Positions 48,494 to 57,557 of a stretch of DNA of 64,000 nucleotides are shown here, piece after piece. Source of the stretch: Sphingorhabdus lutea (GTDB lineage Bacteria > Pseudomonadota > Alphaproteobacteria > Sphingomonadales > Sphingomonadaceae). Position 1 is the stretch's first letter. Each line of letters begins with the position of its first letter. The notes below the pieces were generated by a model that was not told the DNA's origin, ran no database searches, and was given only the letters and a program-made list of their open reading frames with translations. Location: NCBI RefSeq assembly GCF_001889025.1, contig NZ_CP018154.1, positions 2,408,501 to 2,472,500 of the forward strand, given 5' to 3'. Both the position numbers and the translations under genes were made by a program.

Positions 48494-49867
48494 TTACCCG
48501 CTTATACTTTTCCACGGGCCTTTAATGGCCAATGTCATGGTGGGGGAGTAAAGATTCACGAACATCACCGACCCATCGGGGGAAAAACATGCGCCGGCAA
48601 ATTCGGTTTGAATATGGCTGCGCCCGAAAATATAGCTTTTCCCACTGGCATCAATGCCGCGTAAATGATTGGCGGTAATCGCGGTATATTGATCCTCGCA
48701 TACCATTAAATGGCCATTGGGCATGACGCATAAATTATCGCCATAATTGTAAAAAGCGGGGTTGGTGGATTCGACAAATAATTCCAAAATGCCCGATTGC
48801 CCCTTTTTAATTTCGCCCTTTTGTCCTTCGACTTTAGAGGGGGTATAGCGGAAAATTTGGCCAAATTTCTTGGCCCCGCCATTGGTGCAGGCAAAATAAA
48901 ATTCACCCTCTCCCCAATAAATGCCCTCACCCCGTGCAAAGGGCGCTGCGCCTGCGGCAATACCGCGCGTGCGTAAATCATCTTCGGGGCTTTCCACATT
49001 GTCCAAATCTATCCAGCTGACCGATAATTTTTGGCCCGTTTCAACCGACGCCTTATCCCAATTTCTGGGGTCAAGTCCGCCTAGGGATAATGCCTGTAAT
49101 TTACCGCCCGCTGCCAAATTGCCCTTTTCATTCGGGATGAAGCGGTAAAATAAACCATCGCCGCGATCTTCGGTTAAATATATAATCCCGCTTTTGGGAT
49201 CGACGGCGGCGGCCTCATGATTAAAACGGCCCATTGCCTTTAATGGCACGGGATCGGCCAGCCCCTTTTGCGCCATGGGAATTTCAAAAACCCAGCCATG
49301 ATCTTTGCCCACACCATCGCCCGCCTTGGTCACCGTCTCTTCACATGTCAGCCAGCTGCCCCAAGGGGTGATGCCGCCGGAACAATTGCGAATTGTGCCG
49401 ATAAGGCTTAACCATTCGGCCTCCACCTTGCCGCTTTGCATGTCATATATCATGCTGGTCGTGCCGCCGGGCGCGGGCATTTCTTCCTTGCTCATCCAAT
49501 CAAAAGCCGGAACATCCTTGCCCACCTTATCCGTAAATGGACCAAATCGCAGGTCACGGGGCGATAATTCATGGTTGCGGATTAAGCCAACTTTCCCATT
49601 GCCAAGGTCAAATGCACCCATGCCGTCGGCCGCATTGGGGACAATATATCCATCATCCATAATATTGGTGAAACGCGAAATCACCTGATATGAAAACCCC
49701 TTTGGCAGGTCGAGAAGTTTATTGGGATCGGTCACCAAATCGCCATATCCCTTTACCTCAAATTCCCCATGCACAGGAACACCGCTGTCCGCCCATGCCC
49801 GCGCGGCAATACCTGCAAATGCCATGCCGCCCATGCCAAAACCCAATTGCCTGCGTGAAATTTTCAT
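48494..49867 (-). CDS. PhoX-like (DUF839) Tat-exported protein
   Basis: A 457-residue protein from ATG 49867; AGGGTGA lies just upstream and a GTG at 49876 is possible. The N-terminus SRRQLGFGMGGMAFAGIAA is a twin-arginine signal. The rest matches the DUF839/PhoX group: LIRNHELSPRDLRFG, NCSGGITPWGSWLTCEET, FNHEAAAVDPKSGIIYLTED and GAQ-free blades up to CFSPDGSVMFVNLYSP. PhoX enzymes are calcium- and iron-dependent alkaline phosphatases; this shorter member may not be one. No pho box is evident. Confidence 0.83.
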   Translation of the reverse strand: MKISRRQLGFGMGGMAFAGIAARAWADSGVPVHGEFEVKGYGDLVTDPNKLLDLPKGFSYQVISRFTNIMDDGYIVPNAADGMGAFDLGNGKVGLIRNHELSPRDLRFGPFTDKVGKDVPAFDWMSKEEMPAPGGTTSMIYDMQSGKVEAEWLSLIGTIRNCSGGITPWGSWLTCEETVTKAGDGVGKDHGWVFEIPMAQKGLADPVPLKAMGRFNHEAAAVDPKSGIIYLTEDRGDGLFYRFIPNEKGNLAAGGKLQALSLGGLDPRNWDKASVETGQKLSVSWIDLDNVESPEDDLRTRGIAAGAAPFARGEGIYWGEGEFYFACTNGGAKKFGQIFRYTPSKVEGQKGEIKKGQSGILELFVESTNPAFYNYGDNLCVMPNGHLMVCEDQYTAITANHLRGIDASGKSYIFGRSHIQTEFAGACFSPDGSVMFVNLYSPTMTLAIKGPWKSISG

Positions 49868-50040
49868 CCTGCTCACCCTAATAAAATATATTATGCCCCA
49901 GCATAGTCACGATAATATGTCATCTCAATGACAATATTATGCGATATAAATAATATTTATCTTAACGCCGCACTTGGCCTTTGGCTCAATGGCTGATATT
50001 GGCCGCTTATATCTTCATTTATGTAAAGAATTTTTCGATT

Positions 50041-51543
50041 ATGACCGACCAAAATAAACCCATCAGAACCCGCATTGCCCCATCCCCCACGGGCGACCCG
50101 CATGTCGGCACCGCCTATATTGCGCTTATAAATTATTGTTTTGCCAAAAAACATGGCGGCGAATTTATCCTGCGGATTGAGGATACGGATCAGGTGCGTT
50201 CCACACCGCAATCGGAAAAAATGATTTTGGATTCGCTGCGCTGGTTGGGATTGGATTGGAGCGAAGGGCCAGATATTGGTGGGCCGCATGGCCCATATCG
50301 TCAATCCGAACGCAGTGATATTTATAAAGAACATGCCGATATTTTATTGCAAAAGGGCAAGGCATTTAAATGTTATTGCACGGCGGAAAAATTGGCCGAA
50401 ATGCGTAAAGACCAAATTGCACGCAAAAAACCGCCCCGTTATGATGGCACCTGCCTGTCCTTAACCGATGCAGAGCGCAGCGAGCTTGACCTAAATGGCG
50501 TGCCGCATGTGGTGCGGATGAAAATCCCAGAAAGCGGCACTTGTGTGGTGAATGACACGCTGCGCGGTGAAATTAAATTTGAATGGGCCGGCGTGGATAT
50601 GCAGGTGATTATGAAATCGGACGGCCTGCCCACTTATCATATGGCCAATGTGGTCGATGATCATTTAATGGGCATTACCCATGTTTTGCGCGGCGAGGAA
50701 TGGATTAGCAGCGCCCCAAAACATTTGGCATTATATGATTATTTTGGATGGGAAGCACCGGTTTTAACGCATTTACCTCTATTATTAAATGCCGATAAAT
50801 CCAAACTTTCCAAACGCAAAAACCCGACCAGCATTTTATATTATCAACGTGCGGGTTATTTGGCAGAGGCGATGGTCAATTTCCTTGGCCTGTTCATCAA
50901 ATCATCGACCGAGGAAGATGAAAAGGTCACCCTGCAACATTTAATCGATGATTTTGATGTTGACCATATCTCGCTTGGCGGATCGGTTTTTGACACGTCA
51001 AAATTGGATTGGCTCAATGGCCGCTATCTTCGCGAAGATATGGACGGCGCCGGATTTTTGGAACAATGGCGCAAATGGGCGTTAAATGACGAATATATGC
51101 TGCCCATTGCCCAAATGACGCAAAGCCGCATTGTCAAATTATCCGATCTTGGCGCGTTGACCGCCATGTTCTTTATGAACCGGATTGACGGTCAAAGCGC
51201 GGAAAAATTACGCGACGGGGTGAAATTGGATGAATTGCAACAACGTCAGGCATATCATCTGGCGCTGACCCAATTTGATGCGATGATTATGTGGAATAAA
51301 GAGGGTGTGGACGGCGCATTGCGAACCACCGCCGCCGCATTGGATGTAAAGTTAAAAGATATGATCCGCGCATTTTACATCGCCGTGACGGGCAGTGCAC
51401 AGGGCGTGCCCTTATTTGATGGCATTACCCATTTGGGCCGCGATATTATCCGCGAACGGTTGCGCCATGCATTGGAGCTGTTGGGCACACCAACGGCAAA
51501 AGAGGGCAAGGCATGGGCCGATTTACTGGTTGAAACGGATTAA
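50041..51543 (+). CDS. gltX: Glutamyl-tRNA synthetase
   Basis: A 500-residue class I synthetase. The HIGH-type motif is HVGT (residues 21-24 within APSPTGDPHVGTAY) and the KMSKS-type motif is KLSKR (255-259). CYC near residue 117 and a later GTC resemble the zinc-binding insert, but the usual final histidine is not evident. The start is ATG 50041; the frame is open to 49981 but those residues are hydrophobic and unlike the family. Some alphaproteobacteria have two GltX proteins; the partner, if any, is not here. Confidence 0.95.
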   Translation: MTDQNKPIRTRIAPSPTGDPHVGTAYIALINYCFAKKHGGEFILRIEDTDQVRSTPQSEKMILDSLRWLGLDWSEGPDIGGPHGPYRQSERSDIYKEHADILLQKGKAFKCYCTAEKLAEMRKDQIARKKPPRYDGTCLSLTDAERSELDLNGVPHVVRMKIPESGTCVVNDTLRGEIKFEWAGVDMQVIMKSDGLPTYHMANVVDDHLMGITHVLRGEEWISSAPKHLALYDYFGWEAPVLTHLPLLLNADKSKLSKRKNPTSILYYQRAGYLAEAMVNFLGLFIKSSTEEDEKVTLQHLIDDFDVDHISLGGSVFDTSKLDWLNGRYLREDMDGAGFLEQWRKWALNDEYMLPIAQMTQSRIVKLSDLGALTAMFFMNRIDGQSAEKLRDGVKLDELQQRQAYHLALTQFDAMIMWNKEGVDGALRTTAAALDVKLKDMIRAFYIAVTGSAQGVPLFDGITHLGRDIIRERLRHALELLGTPTAKEGKAWADLLVETD

Positions 51544-51567
51544 ACGGCGCCGTTAGCTGTTATTGGT

Positions 51568-52266
51568 TTAATCCATAAATTTCAAAAATTGCGCCGCGAG
51601 AAGGAAATCTTTTTCCCGATCGCGGCGATTTTTTATGGCAAATTCATCCGCGCCCCATTGCTCCTCCTGCCACAGCTCATCTAGGCAGATTTCCGGCCAC
51701 AGGGCATCGGCTGCCTCTGCATTTTCTACAATCATTAACGATGCCACCAACGACCCACTAATCGGGATTAACTTTGCCATCGCCGCCAATTGCCATGCGC
51801 TTAACCCATTTAATGCACCGCGCAATTTTTGCCGTGTCTCGGCGGGTTGGTCCTGATGCATAATGCCGTGGATGATGGTAAATTCCACCCCATAATACGC
51901 CGCCGCCCAATTTAGGCGCGGTGTCCAAATCGCCGCCTGCCTCTCCACCAACTCTTGCGGGCTTGTCGCATGATAACAAAATAAATCCGCCTCTGCATAT
52001 TGGCCTAGCCCTTCAGCAAATTCGGCCTTATTTGGCGCAATTTTATCAATGGCGGCATTGGCAAATCCGGTAAAGGGCATGGCGGCGGGGTCAATTTTTG
52101 CGCCATCGGCCACACCGTCCCATTCGGCCAAAATTGCATCGGCCATTTTGATATGGGGCACGGCAAGGCTGCGTTTTTCAGGCGTTTTTATCCCCCGCCC
52201 ATCAAGCAAGATATTATATCCATTTTCATCATGTGAAATGGCGGCTTCTTTCCAAAATTTTTGCAT
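51568..52266 (-). CDS. ATP12-family F1-ATPase assembly chaperone
   Basis: A 232-residue protein matching ATP12, which in mitochondria chaperones the F1 alpha subunit. KFWKEAAISHDENGYNILLDGRGIKTPEK (two blocks), ADLFCYHATSPQELVERQAAIWTP (two blocks) and GSLVASLMIVENAEAA are conserved. It is shared by alphaproteobacteria and mitochondria. It starts three bases after a small membrane-protein gene and ends the crcB-RluA cluster. Confidence 0.92.
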   Translation of the reverse strand: MQKFWKEAAISHDENGYNILLDGRGIKTPEKRSLAVPHIKMADAILAEWDGVADGAKIDPAAMPFTGFANAAIDKIAPNKAEFAEGLGQYAEADLFCYHATSPQELVERQAAIWTPRLNWAAAYYGVEFTIIHGIMHQDQPAETRQKLRGALNGLSAWQLAAMAKLIPISGSLVASLMIVENAEAADALWPEICLDELWQEEQWGADEFAIKNRRDREKDFLLAAQFLKFMD

Positions 52267-52269
52267 CTC

Positions 52270-52503
52270 TTAATCTTTATGTTGATTGTCATTTTTCCAT
52301 TTTTTGGCAATCATCATTGGCAAAATGGCAAAGCCAATCATGCCGTTAATAAACAGCCCATATCCAACAATTTTGGGTTGGTTGGCAAAGCCATTAAAAA
52401 TTATGGCCAGCCCAACCATCGCGAATATCGCCCCGACAAGACGCACTATGCCCAGAAGGAAAAATCTGTTTTTCGCCAAGGCTTCTTTTTCTTCCTCGGT
52501 CAT
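52270..52503 (-). CDS. Small two-helix membrane protein
   Basis: A 77-residue protein from ATG 52503, overlapping the HAD phosphatase stop by four bases (ATGA). An N-terminal acidic segment (MTEEEKEALAKNRFF) precedes two hydrophobic helices (about 18-36 and 43-60) and a charged tail. It is a small conserved protein of unknown function found in the ATP12 neighbourhood of sphingomonads. A frame extending upstream to 52599 lies inside the HAD gene and is not real. Confidence 0.75.
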   Translation of the reverse strand: MTEEEKEALAKNRFFLLGIVRLVGAIFAMVGLAIIFNGFANQPKIVGYGLFINGMIGFAILPMMIAKKWKNDNQHKD

Positions 52504-53162
52504 GCCATATCCTTTAATAAATGATGCAATCCGTCCATGCTGGCGGCGATATATTCCGCCCCCGCCCCTGTCAATTCCTCCACCGCATGATATCCCCAAT
52601 TAACGCCTATTGTCCGACACCCTGCGGCCACACCCATTTTGATATCAAAAACCGTATCGCCAATCATCACCGCCTGCTCCACCTGCATATTGGTTTCTGC
52701 CAATGCCTTATATATCATCGATGGATGCGGTTTTGATGGGTGGAAATCGGCGGTTTGCAATGTTGAAAATAATCCCGTTATTTTATGATGCGCCAATGTG
52801 CGGGTCAGCCCGCGTTGTGATTTTCCTGTGGCCACCGCCAATGTCCAGCCTGCATCATATAATTTATGCAGTAAATCGGCCATGCCATCATATAATGGTT
52901 CGTGCAATGTCCCCGCTTGGCGCATGTTAAAATATGCCTGCTTATATTCCTGTCCCAATATATGGGTTAATTCTTCATCGGCATGGGGCATCAGGGCGGC
53001 CACGGCCTGCGGCACGCTTAACCCCACAATCCGCCTTATTCCATGGCGTGGCGGGGCGGGAATATTAACCGCGGCAAAGGCCGCCTCCATCGCGCCGCAA
53101 ATATCGGCTTGGCTGTCCACCAAAGTGCCATCACAATCAAATATGGCAATTTTATCGGTCAT
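52500..53162 (-). CDS. HAD-family hydrolase, phosphoglycolate-phosphatase-like
   Basis: A 220-residue HAD hydrolase. Motif I is FDCDGTLVDS (about 7-16), motif II the VATGKSQRGL threonine, and motif IV VMIGDTVFDIKMGVAAG. Close relatives include phosphoglycolate and pyrophosphatase-type enzymes, so the substrate is open. ATG 53162 has AGGAG nine bases upstream. It lies between the PaiB-like gene and a small membrane-protein gene. Confidence 0.9.
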   Translation of the reverse strand: MTDKIAIFDCDGTLVDSQADICGAMEAAFAAVNIPAPPRHGIRRIVGLSVPQAVAALMPHADEELTHILGQEYKQAYFNMRQAGTLHEPLYDGMADLLHKLYDAGWTLAVATGKSQRGLTRTLAHHKITGLFSTLQTADFHPSKPHPSMIYKALAETNMQVEQAVMIGDTVFDIKMGVAAGCRTIGVNWGYHAVEELTGAGAEYIAASMDGLHHLLKDMA

Positions 53163-53175
53163 ACGCGTACCACTC

Positions 53176-53814
53176 CTATTCACCAGACCAATTTTGGCGC
53201 ATCATAAATGATATGGCCATTTGTCCCCTTGCCTCCAATTTTTGGGCAATATTTTCGCGTTCTTCGGCGGATTTATTTTGCGATAATTTAATCGTTGGCC
53301 GCCATGCCTTTATTTCCATTTCAAAACCGCTTATCGCGCGGCACATTTTTTCAAATTGACGGGCATCCATTTTATCACGCGTCCATTTGGGGTTTTGGCC
53401 CGATTTTTCTTCATGCACATCGCTTAAATCATCCAATAAAGCGACAAGCCCTTCATCTGCCATTTTGCGCACCGGCCCTTGTAATTCAAGGGCGATATAA
53501 TTCCACGTGCCAACCTGAAGAGCGCTGTCCACATAATCATTCGGGCTGATATAGGCATCTGGTCCGTTGATAACGGCCAAGGCTTCGCCATATTTTTGCG
53601 CATCGCACAGGGCATTATGCAGCGCATTGCCGCGCGATATATGAAATTGCAATGCGCCATCTTTGGTATAAAAAAATGGCACATGGGCAACGCGCGGGCC
53701 ATTTTCGGTGGTCATGAAAATCGCGCCAAATCCAATTTCATGGATTATATTTTCCATGAACATTCGGGCCTGTGCTTCATCGCCCTTTATCCGAAAATTC
53801 GGGTCTGGATGCAT
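53176..53814 (-). CDS. PaiB-type FMN-binding protein
   Basis: A 212-residue protein of the PaiB/FMN-binding split-barrel family: MHPDPNFR, HVPFFYTKDGALQFHISRGN, VINGPDAYISPNDY and TWNYIALELQGPVR are typical, and the C-terminal MAISFMMR follows. Family members are annotated as negative regulators of sporulation genes in Bacillus but more generally bind FMN or heme; a regulatory role here is unproven. It lies 16 bases from the RluA-type gene. Confidence 0.9.
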   Translation of the reverse strand: MHPDPNFRIKGDEAQARMFMENIIHEIGFGAIFMTTENGPRVAHVPFFYTKDGALQFHISRGNALHNALCDAQKYGEALAVINGPDAYISPNDYVDSALQVGTWNYIALELQGPVRKMADEGLVALLDDLSDVHEEKSGQNPKWTRDKMDARQFEKMCRAISGFEMEIKAWRPTIKLSQNKSAEERENIAQKLEARGQMAISFMMRQNWSGE

Positions 53815-53830
53815 ATTTTACCTGCCCTAT

Positions 53831-55297
53831 CTAGCTTTTTCGGCCTTTTGGTTGTGATGTGCGCTTTGGCTTTTTCGCCACCACTGCGCGTCCCGTTGGG
53901 CGCGGCGTGTTTCGTGTGCTTTGCTTTTTTGGCTTTTTATTAAGCGGCTTTGCGGCGGCCTTACCGCCCCCTTTATTTACCCCGCCCTTATTTAATGGCG
54001 ATGCCTTTTTGGGGCGACCCCTTGGAATTGGGCGACCCTCCGCCTCGGCCTCTGCCGCGCGGCTTTTGCCTCTGGTGGTGGGCTTACCCCCTGCGGTAAA
54101 GCGGCTGCGGGTGGGGTCACGGCCATCTTTACGGCGCGCGCCTTTTTTACCCGCATCTTCATTCACGCCCCGTGCGCGGCGCTCGCCCCGTTTATCCTTG
54201 CGAATTTGTTTGGCGTAATTTTTCGCCTGCTGCTTTAATACCTGTTTGCTGGGCGGGGGCGGGCCATCGTCAATTTCGGTATCGCCTAAGGATAAGTCAA
54301 ATCCCAAACCGCGCATGGTTGCGGCAAAATGTTCGGGCAATTCGGCCTTTACATCAATGCGGCCACCATCGGGATGATCGATGCGCAATCGCCGCGCATG
54401 AAGGTGCATTTTACGGCTTATCGAACCGGTCAGCATCGCATCCTTGCCGCCATATTTTCCGTCCCCCACAATGGGATGGCCAATGGCCGCCATATGCACG
54501 CGCAATTGGTGCGTCCGCCCGGTAAAGGGGATAAGCTCCACCCACGCCGCGCTGTTACCTGCGCGTTCAATCATCCGATAACGGGTGCGCGCACTTTGCC
54601 CATTTTCATGGTCAACATGCATTTTTTCGCCGCCAGTTCCGGGCTGTTTCCCAATGGGCAGATCGATAATACCATCGGCAATATCGGGAATACCCATGAT
54701 AATCGCCCAATAAATTTTTCGCGCACTGCGGTCGGAAAAACTTTTGGAAAAATGCGCGGCCGTGCCGGGGCTGCGCGCCAATAATAATACGCCCGACGTG
54801 TCCTTATCCAACCGGTGGACCAATTTGGGGCGGCGATTATTTTCAAAACATAACGCATCCAACATGCCATCAACATGGGTTGTGGTTTTACTGCCCCCCT
54901 GTGTGGCAAGGCCGGGCGGTTTATTGATGACAATTGCTGCGCGGTCACGGTGGATAACCATAGAACGAATTTGGTCAATTTCCTCATCAGTAAAATTGGT
55001 TTCGCGGCGCACGCGCCCCTGTTTTTGTTCGTCAATTTGCGGGTCGATGGGCGGCACACGAATTGTTTGACCGGTGGCAACACGGTCGGCAGGCGCAACG
55101 CGCTTTCCATCCACGCGCACCTGCCCTGTGCGGGTCAGGCGGCTAATCAATGCAAAATTTACATCGGGCAAATTGCGTTTGAACCAACGGTCCAATCGAA
55201 TGCCATCATCATCACGTTTCACAATATATTGTTTCACCTGATCGGAAATTTCCGGTTCTTTCGCCATTTCAGGGTCAAATTGTTTATTTTTACTCAT
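53831..55297 (-). CDS. RluA-family pseudouridine synthase with long basic tail
   Basis: A 488-residue protein. An S4 RNA-binding domain (about 32-80) is followed by the synthase domain (about 115-330), with the catalytic Asp in HRLDKDTSGVLLLARS (about 162-177) and GRTHQLRVHMAAIGHPIVGD. RluC/RluD relatives modify 23S rRNA. The last 140 residues are Lys/Arg/Gly/Pro-rich, low in complexity and absent from most homologues. It follows crcB by six bases. Confidence 0.93.
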   Translation of the reverse strand: MSKNKQFDPEMAKEPEISDQVKQYIVKRDDDGIRLDRWFKRNLPDVNFALISRLTRTGQVRVDGKRVAPADRVATGQTIRVPPIDPQIDEQKQGRVRRETNFTDEEIDQIRSMVIHRDRAAIVINKPPGLATQGGSKTTTHVDGMLDALCFENNRRPKLVHRLDKDTSGVLLLARSPGTAAHFSKSFSDRSARKIYWAIIMGIPDIADGIIDLPIGKQPGTGGEKMHVDHENGQSARTRYRMIERAGNSAAWVELIPFTGRTHQLRVHMAAIGHPIVGDGKYGGKDAMLTGSISRKMHLHARRLRIDHPDGGRIDVKAELPEHFAATMRGLGFDLSLGDTEIDDGPPPPSKQVLKQQAKNYAKQIRKDKRGERRARGVNEDAGKKGARRKDGRDPTRSRFTAGGKPTTRGKSRAAEAEAEGRPIPRGRPKKASPLNKGGVNKGGGKAAAKPLNKKPKKQSTRNTPRPTGRAVVAKKPKRTSQPKGRKS

Positions 55298-55303
55298 ATT
55301 TAT

Positions 55304-55678
55304 TCAGACCCCAGATTTCATCAAAAAATAACCCGCCATCAACGCGGCCAGCGTAAGCACAACCGACAAAATAGCATATATAAAAGCAGCCGCTACATTG
55401 CCATTTTGTCCCATTTGGAATAATTCCAAACTAAATGCCGAAAAGGTTGTAAAACCGCCTAACACCCCCACGCCTGCAAATAAACGCAGCGTTTCGCCTA
55501 TATGATATTTAATCAAATAAGCCGCCAAAATTCCCATGGCAAAACCGCCCAATATATTGGCCGCAAATGTGCCATAGGGATAATTTACCCCCCAAATTCG
55601 CGACATAAATTGGCCCAGTTGAAAACGCAGCAACGCCCCAATGGCCCCGCCCGCCATGACAAGAATGGAAGCATACAT
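55304..55678 (-). CDS. crcB: Fluoride channel CrcB/Fluc
   Basis: A 124-residue four-helix membrane protein of normal length that exports fluoride as a dual-topology dimer. GGAIGALLRFQLG, YPYGTFAANILGGFAMG and the selectivity motif GVLGGFTTFSAFS are diagnostic. It is the first gene of the RluA cluster. I see no fluoride riboswitch in front of it. Confidence 0.95.
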   Translation of the reverse strand: MYASILVMAGGAIGALLRFQLGQFMSRIWGVNYPYGTFAANILGGFAMGILAAYLIKYHIGETLRLFAGVGVLGGFTTFSAFSLELFQMGQNGNVAAAFIYAILSVVLTLAALMAGYFLMKSGV

Positions 55679-55805
55679 GCCCCGCCCATAGCATTATGCG
55701 GAAAATAGGCAAATAGCTTAATCAATATAGATGGAGTGATGCATAAAAATGGACGGCAAAAATATCTTGCCGTCCAGTCGCTCGGTAAATAAAATTTATG
55801 GGGCT

Positions 55806-56600
55806 TTACCGCCCATTATTGGCAACAATATCAACCTTTGTTCCGCCATTTTTGGTGGGGTTAAAGGTGATAAAAAATGCGCCATCATCCACATTGCGCG
55901 TGCCGCCCATGCTATGTTCGCCCGCACGAATTTGATATTCCGCGCTATATCCGGACTTTTTGGCACGTGTATAATAATAATCGACCACATTTTGCATTTT
56001 GCTATTGGTGGTAAAACTGGCCACCCGAATGTCACATAAGCCGCCATCGACACCCGCCGCTTCATTGATGCGTGAATTAGGATAAACGGGAAATTCCGGC
56101 GGCATCCGCCCTGCCCATGCATTGCCATATTGCAATTTTGCATCGCATGTTCCCTTGCCACGGCTTTGCCCATTTTTCTGTGCTGCTGCCCGCTCGCCAA
56201 GGGTGGTTGCCGCCTGTGTGCTGTTACAGCTGTCGCAATCCTCGCGGCCCACCACCGTGGGTGCGGGTGCGCGCATTAACTTTACGCCGTCCAATTCCTG
56301 TGCGCTGACAATATCCCCGCTCGCCTGCGCGGCGCCTGCGCTTTTAATCGTTGCGCCATCTTTGCTGGCCGCTGGCTCGTCGCTGTCAATGACAATACGC
56401 TCCGCCTGTGCAACATTTGTTGATGGGCCATCATTTGACATTAATTCATTGTCAATTTCCGCGCCAGGATCGGCGGCATTGCTGCCACATGCGCTTAACA
56501 TTAACGGCAATAATGAAACCGCCAAAAATGCGCCAACGGACCTTTTTTTGTGGGATATTTGCCCGCGCTGCGCTGTGTTTATTGAAAAAATGCTGGTCAT
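55806..56600 (-). CDS. Lipoprotein of unknown function
   Basis: A 264-residue protein with GGAGG seven bases before ATG 56600. The signal ends in MLSAC (Cys38). The middle (about 50-130) is low in complexity; the C-terminal half (about 140-264) is better ordered: GKGTCDAKLQYGNAWAGRMP, EFPVYPNSRINEAAG, MQNVVDYYYTRAKKSGYSAE and DDGAFFITFNPT. Two cysteines (DCDSC) lie before it. I recognise it only as sphingomonad-like. A 15-bp palindrome lies about 145 bases upstream. Confidence 0.72.
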   Translation of the reverse strand: MTSIFSINTAQRGQISHKKRSVGAFLAVSLLPLMLSACGSNAADPGAEIDNELMSNDGPSTNVAQAERIVIDSDEPAASKDGATIKSAGAAQASGDIVSAQELDGVKLMRAPAPTVVGREDCDSCNSTQAATTLGERAAAQKNGQSRGKGTCDAKLQYGNAWAGRMPPEFPVYPNSRINEAAGVDGGLCDIRVASFTTNSKMQNVVDYYYTRAKKSGYSAEYQIRAGEHSMGGTRNVDDGAFFITFNPTKNGGTKVDIVANNGR

Positions 56601-56743
56601 ATGTGACCTCCAATGCTGATGTCTTTGAAATAAATATCGTTAATTACAAGAATCAGATTGTCGGATTAAATTGATAAAGACCAGCCATATTCAAGGTTAA
56701 CGGCATGGTTTATACAGGTGCAAAGCCATGAATATCGTGCCAT

Positions 56744-56758
56744 GTCCCATCATGGGAC
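56744..56758. promoter_or_regulatory. Perfect 15-bp inverted repeat
   Basis: GTCCCATCATGGGAC is a 7-1-7 dyad in the spacer between two minus-strand envelope genes, flanked by further pairing TGCC/GGCA. It could be an operator of the lipoprotein gene or an RNA hairpin; no T-tract follows. Confidence 0.45.
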
Positions 56759-56813
56759 GGCATAGAAGCATAGGTTAATTTATAATGCGGATTTTTGCAC
56801 CGGTTATTATATT

Positions 56814-57389
56814 TTACCTTACCAATGCGGTAAATTCCAACGTGCCCTTTTCCTTTGGCGCGATTGATTCGGGAAATGTCCAACGAATATGGGTTACATC
56901 CGATGCAATGGCCGGACGAACAATTTTCTCACCCGTTTCTTCATTCACTTCCTCTACTGTTAAATCGGATAATTTCCCCCAATTTTTGCCGCCATCCACG
57001 GTAATAATGGCCCAATTTTCACGAATCTCAACCAATTGGACCGCATCATGCACCTTATTATTTGCGGTAAACCCTTCAACGGGCAATGCCCCGCGATTTT
57101 CATAATTTAACGTGATACGTAATTTGTCCCCCGGCAAAATTGGGGTTTCTTTTGGCGTTTTTAATGTGATTTTCGCATTGCCATTGGCGTCAATTTCGCT
57201 TTTTTCGACCAAGATACTGCTGTTCAACACCACGTCGGATTGGTCCTGCACCATTGCGGCATGGGCATGTTGCGCCATGACAATTCCCGAACCCGCTGCC
57301 AATAATAATGCAGTGGCATAGGCGGGAACTTGCAGGGCAGTTTTCCAATTTATCGGCGCGTTGGCCCATTTTTTTGCGATATTTTTCAT
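56814..57389 (-). CDS. Secreted protein with DUF11/COG-like beta domain
   Basis: A 191-residue protein. A signal peptide (about 1-45, ending AHAAM) is followed by a beta-rich domain: AKITLKTPKETPILPGDKLRIT (two blocks), NYENRGALPVEGFTANNKVHD and HIRWTFPESIAPKEKGTLEF. The pattern of a durable 'promise of unpaired elements' (PGDxLxIxLxYxNxG) is that of bacterial Ig-like conserved-repeat domains found in adhesins. No Shine-Dalgarno is strong. Confidence 0.65.
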   Translation of the reverse strand: MKNIAKKWANAPINWKTALQVPAYATALLLAAGSGIVMAQHAHAAMVQDQSDVVLNSSILVEKSEIDANGNAKITLKTPKETPILPGDKLRITLNYENRGALPVEGFTANNKVHDAVQLVEIRENWAIITVDGGKNWGKLSDLTVEEVNEETGEKIVRPAIASDVTHIRWTFPESIAPKEKGTLEFTALVR

Positions 57390-57557
57390 GGGTTAATTTT
57401 ATGCAGAAATGGTTAATTTATCCTTAATCACCCGCCAGACATCAACAGCAAAAATGATATAATAAATTCAATGCCCTAACCCAAAATTCAGCGATAACCC
57501 GCTAAATTCAAGCCATTTCACAAATGTAAATTTTGTTAAATTATTATATGATCGGGA

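Noticed and set aside
49981..50040. An N-terminal extension of gltX from TTG 49981
   Set aside because: The extra residues are hydrophobic and unlike any glutamyl-tRNA synthetase; ATG 50041 fits the family start.
51543..51554. Palindrome AACGGCGCCGTT between gltX and the ATP12 gene
   Set aside because: It is short, has no T-tract on either side and overlaps the gltX stop; too weak to call a terminator.
53859..54218. A plus-strand frame rich in Pro/Leu/Phe opposite the RluA tail
   Set aside because: The composition is the mirror of the Lys/Arg/Gly-rich tail and nothing supports its expression.
55679..55805. Possible fluoride riboswitch upstream of crcB
   Set aside because: The conserved pseudoknot pattern of the crcB motif (GG-AUG...CGCC...UGAUGAC type) is not visible on the minus strand, and crcB heads a housekeeping cluster.
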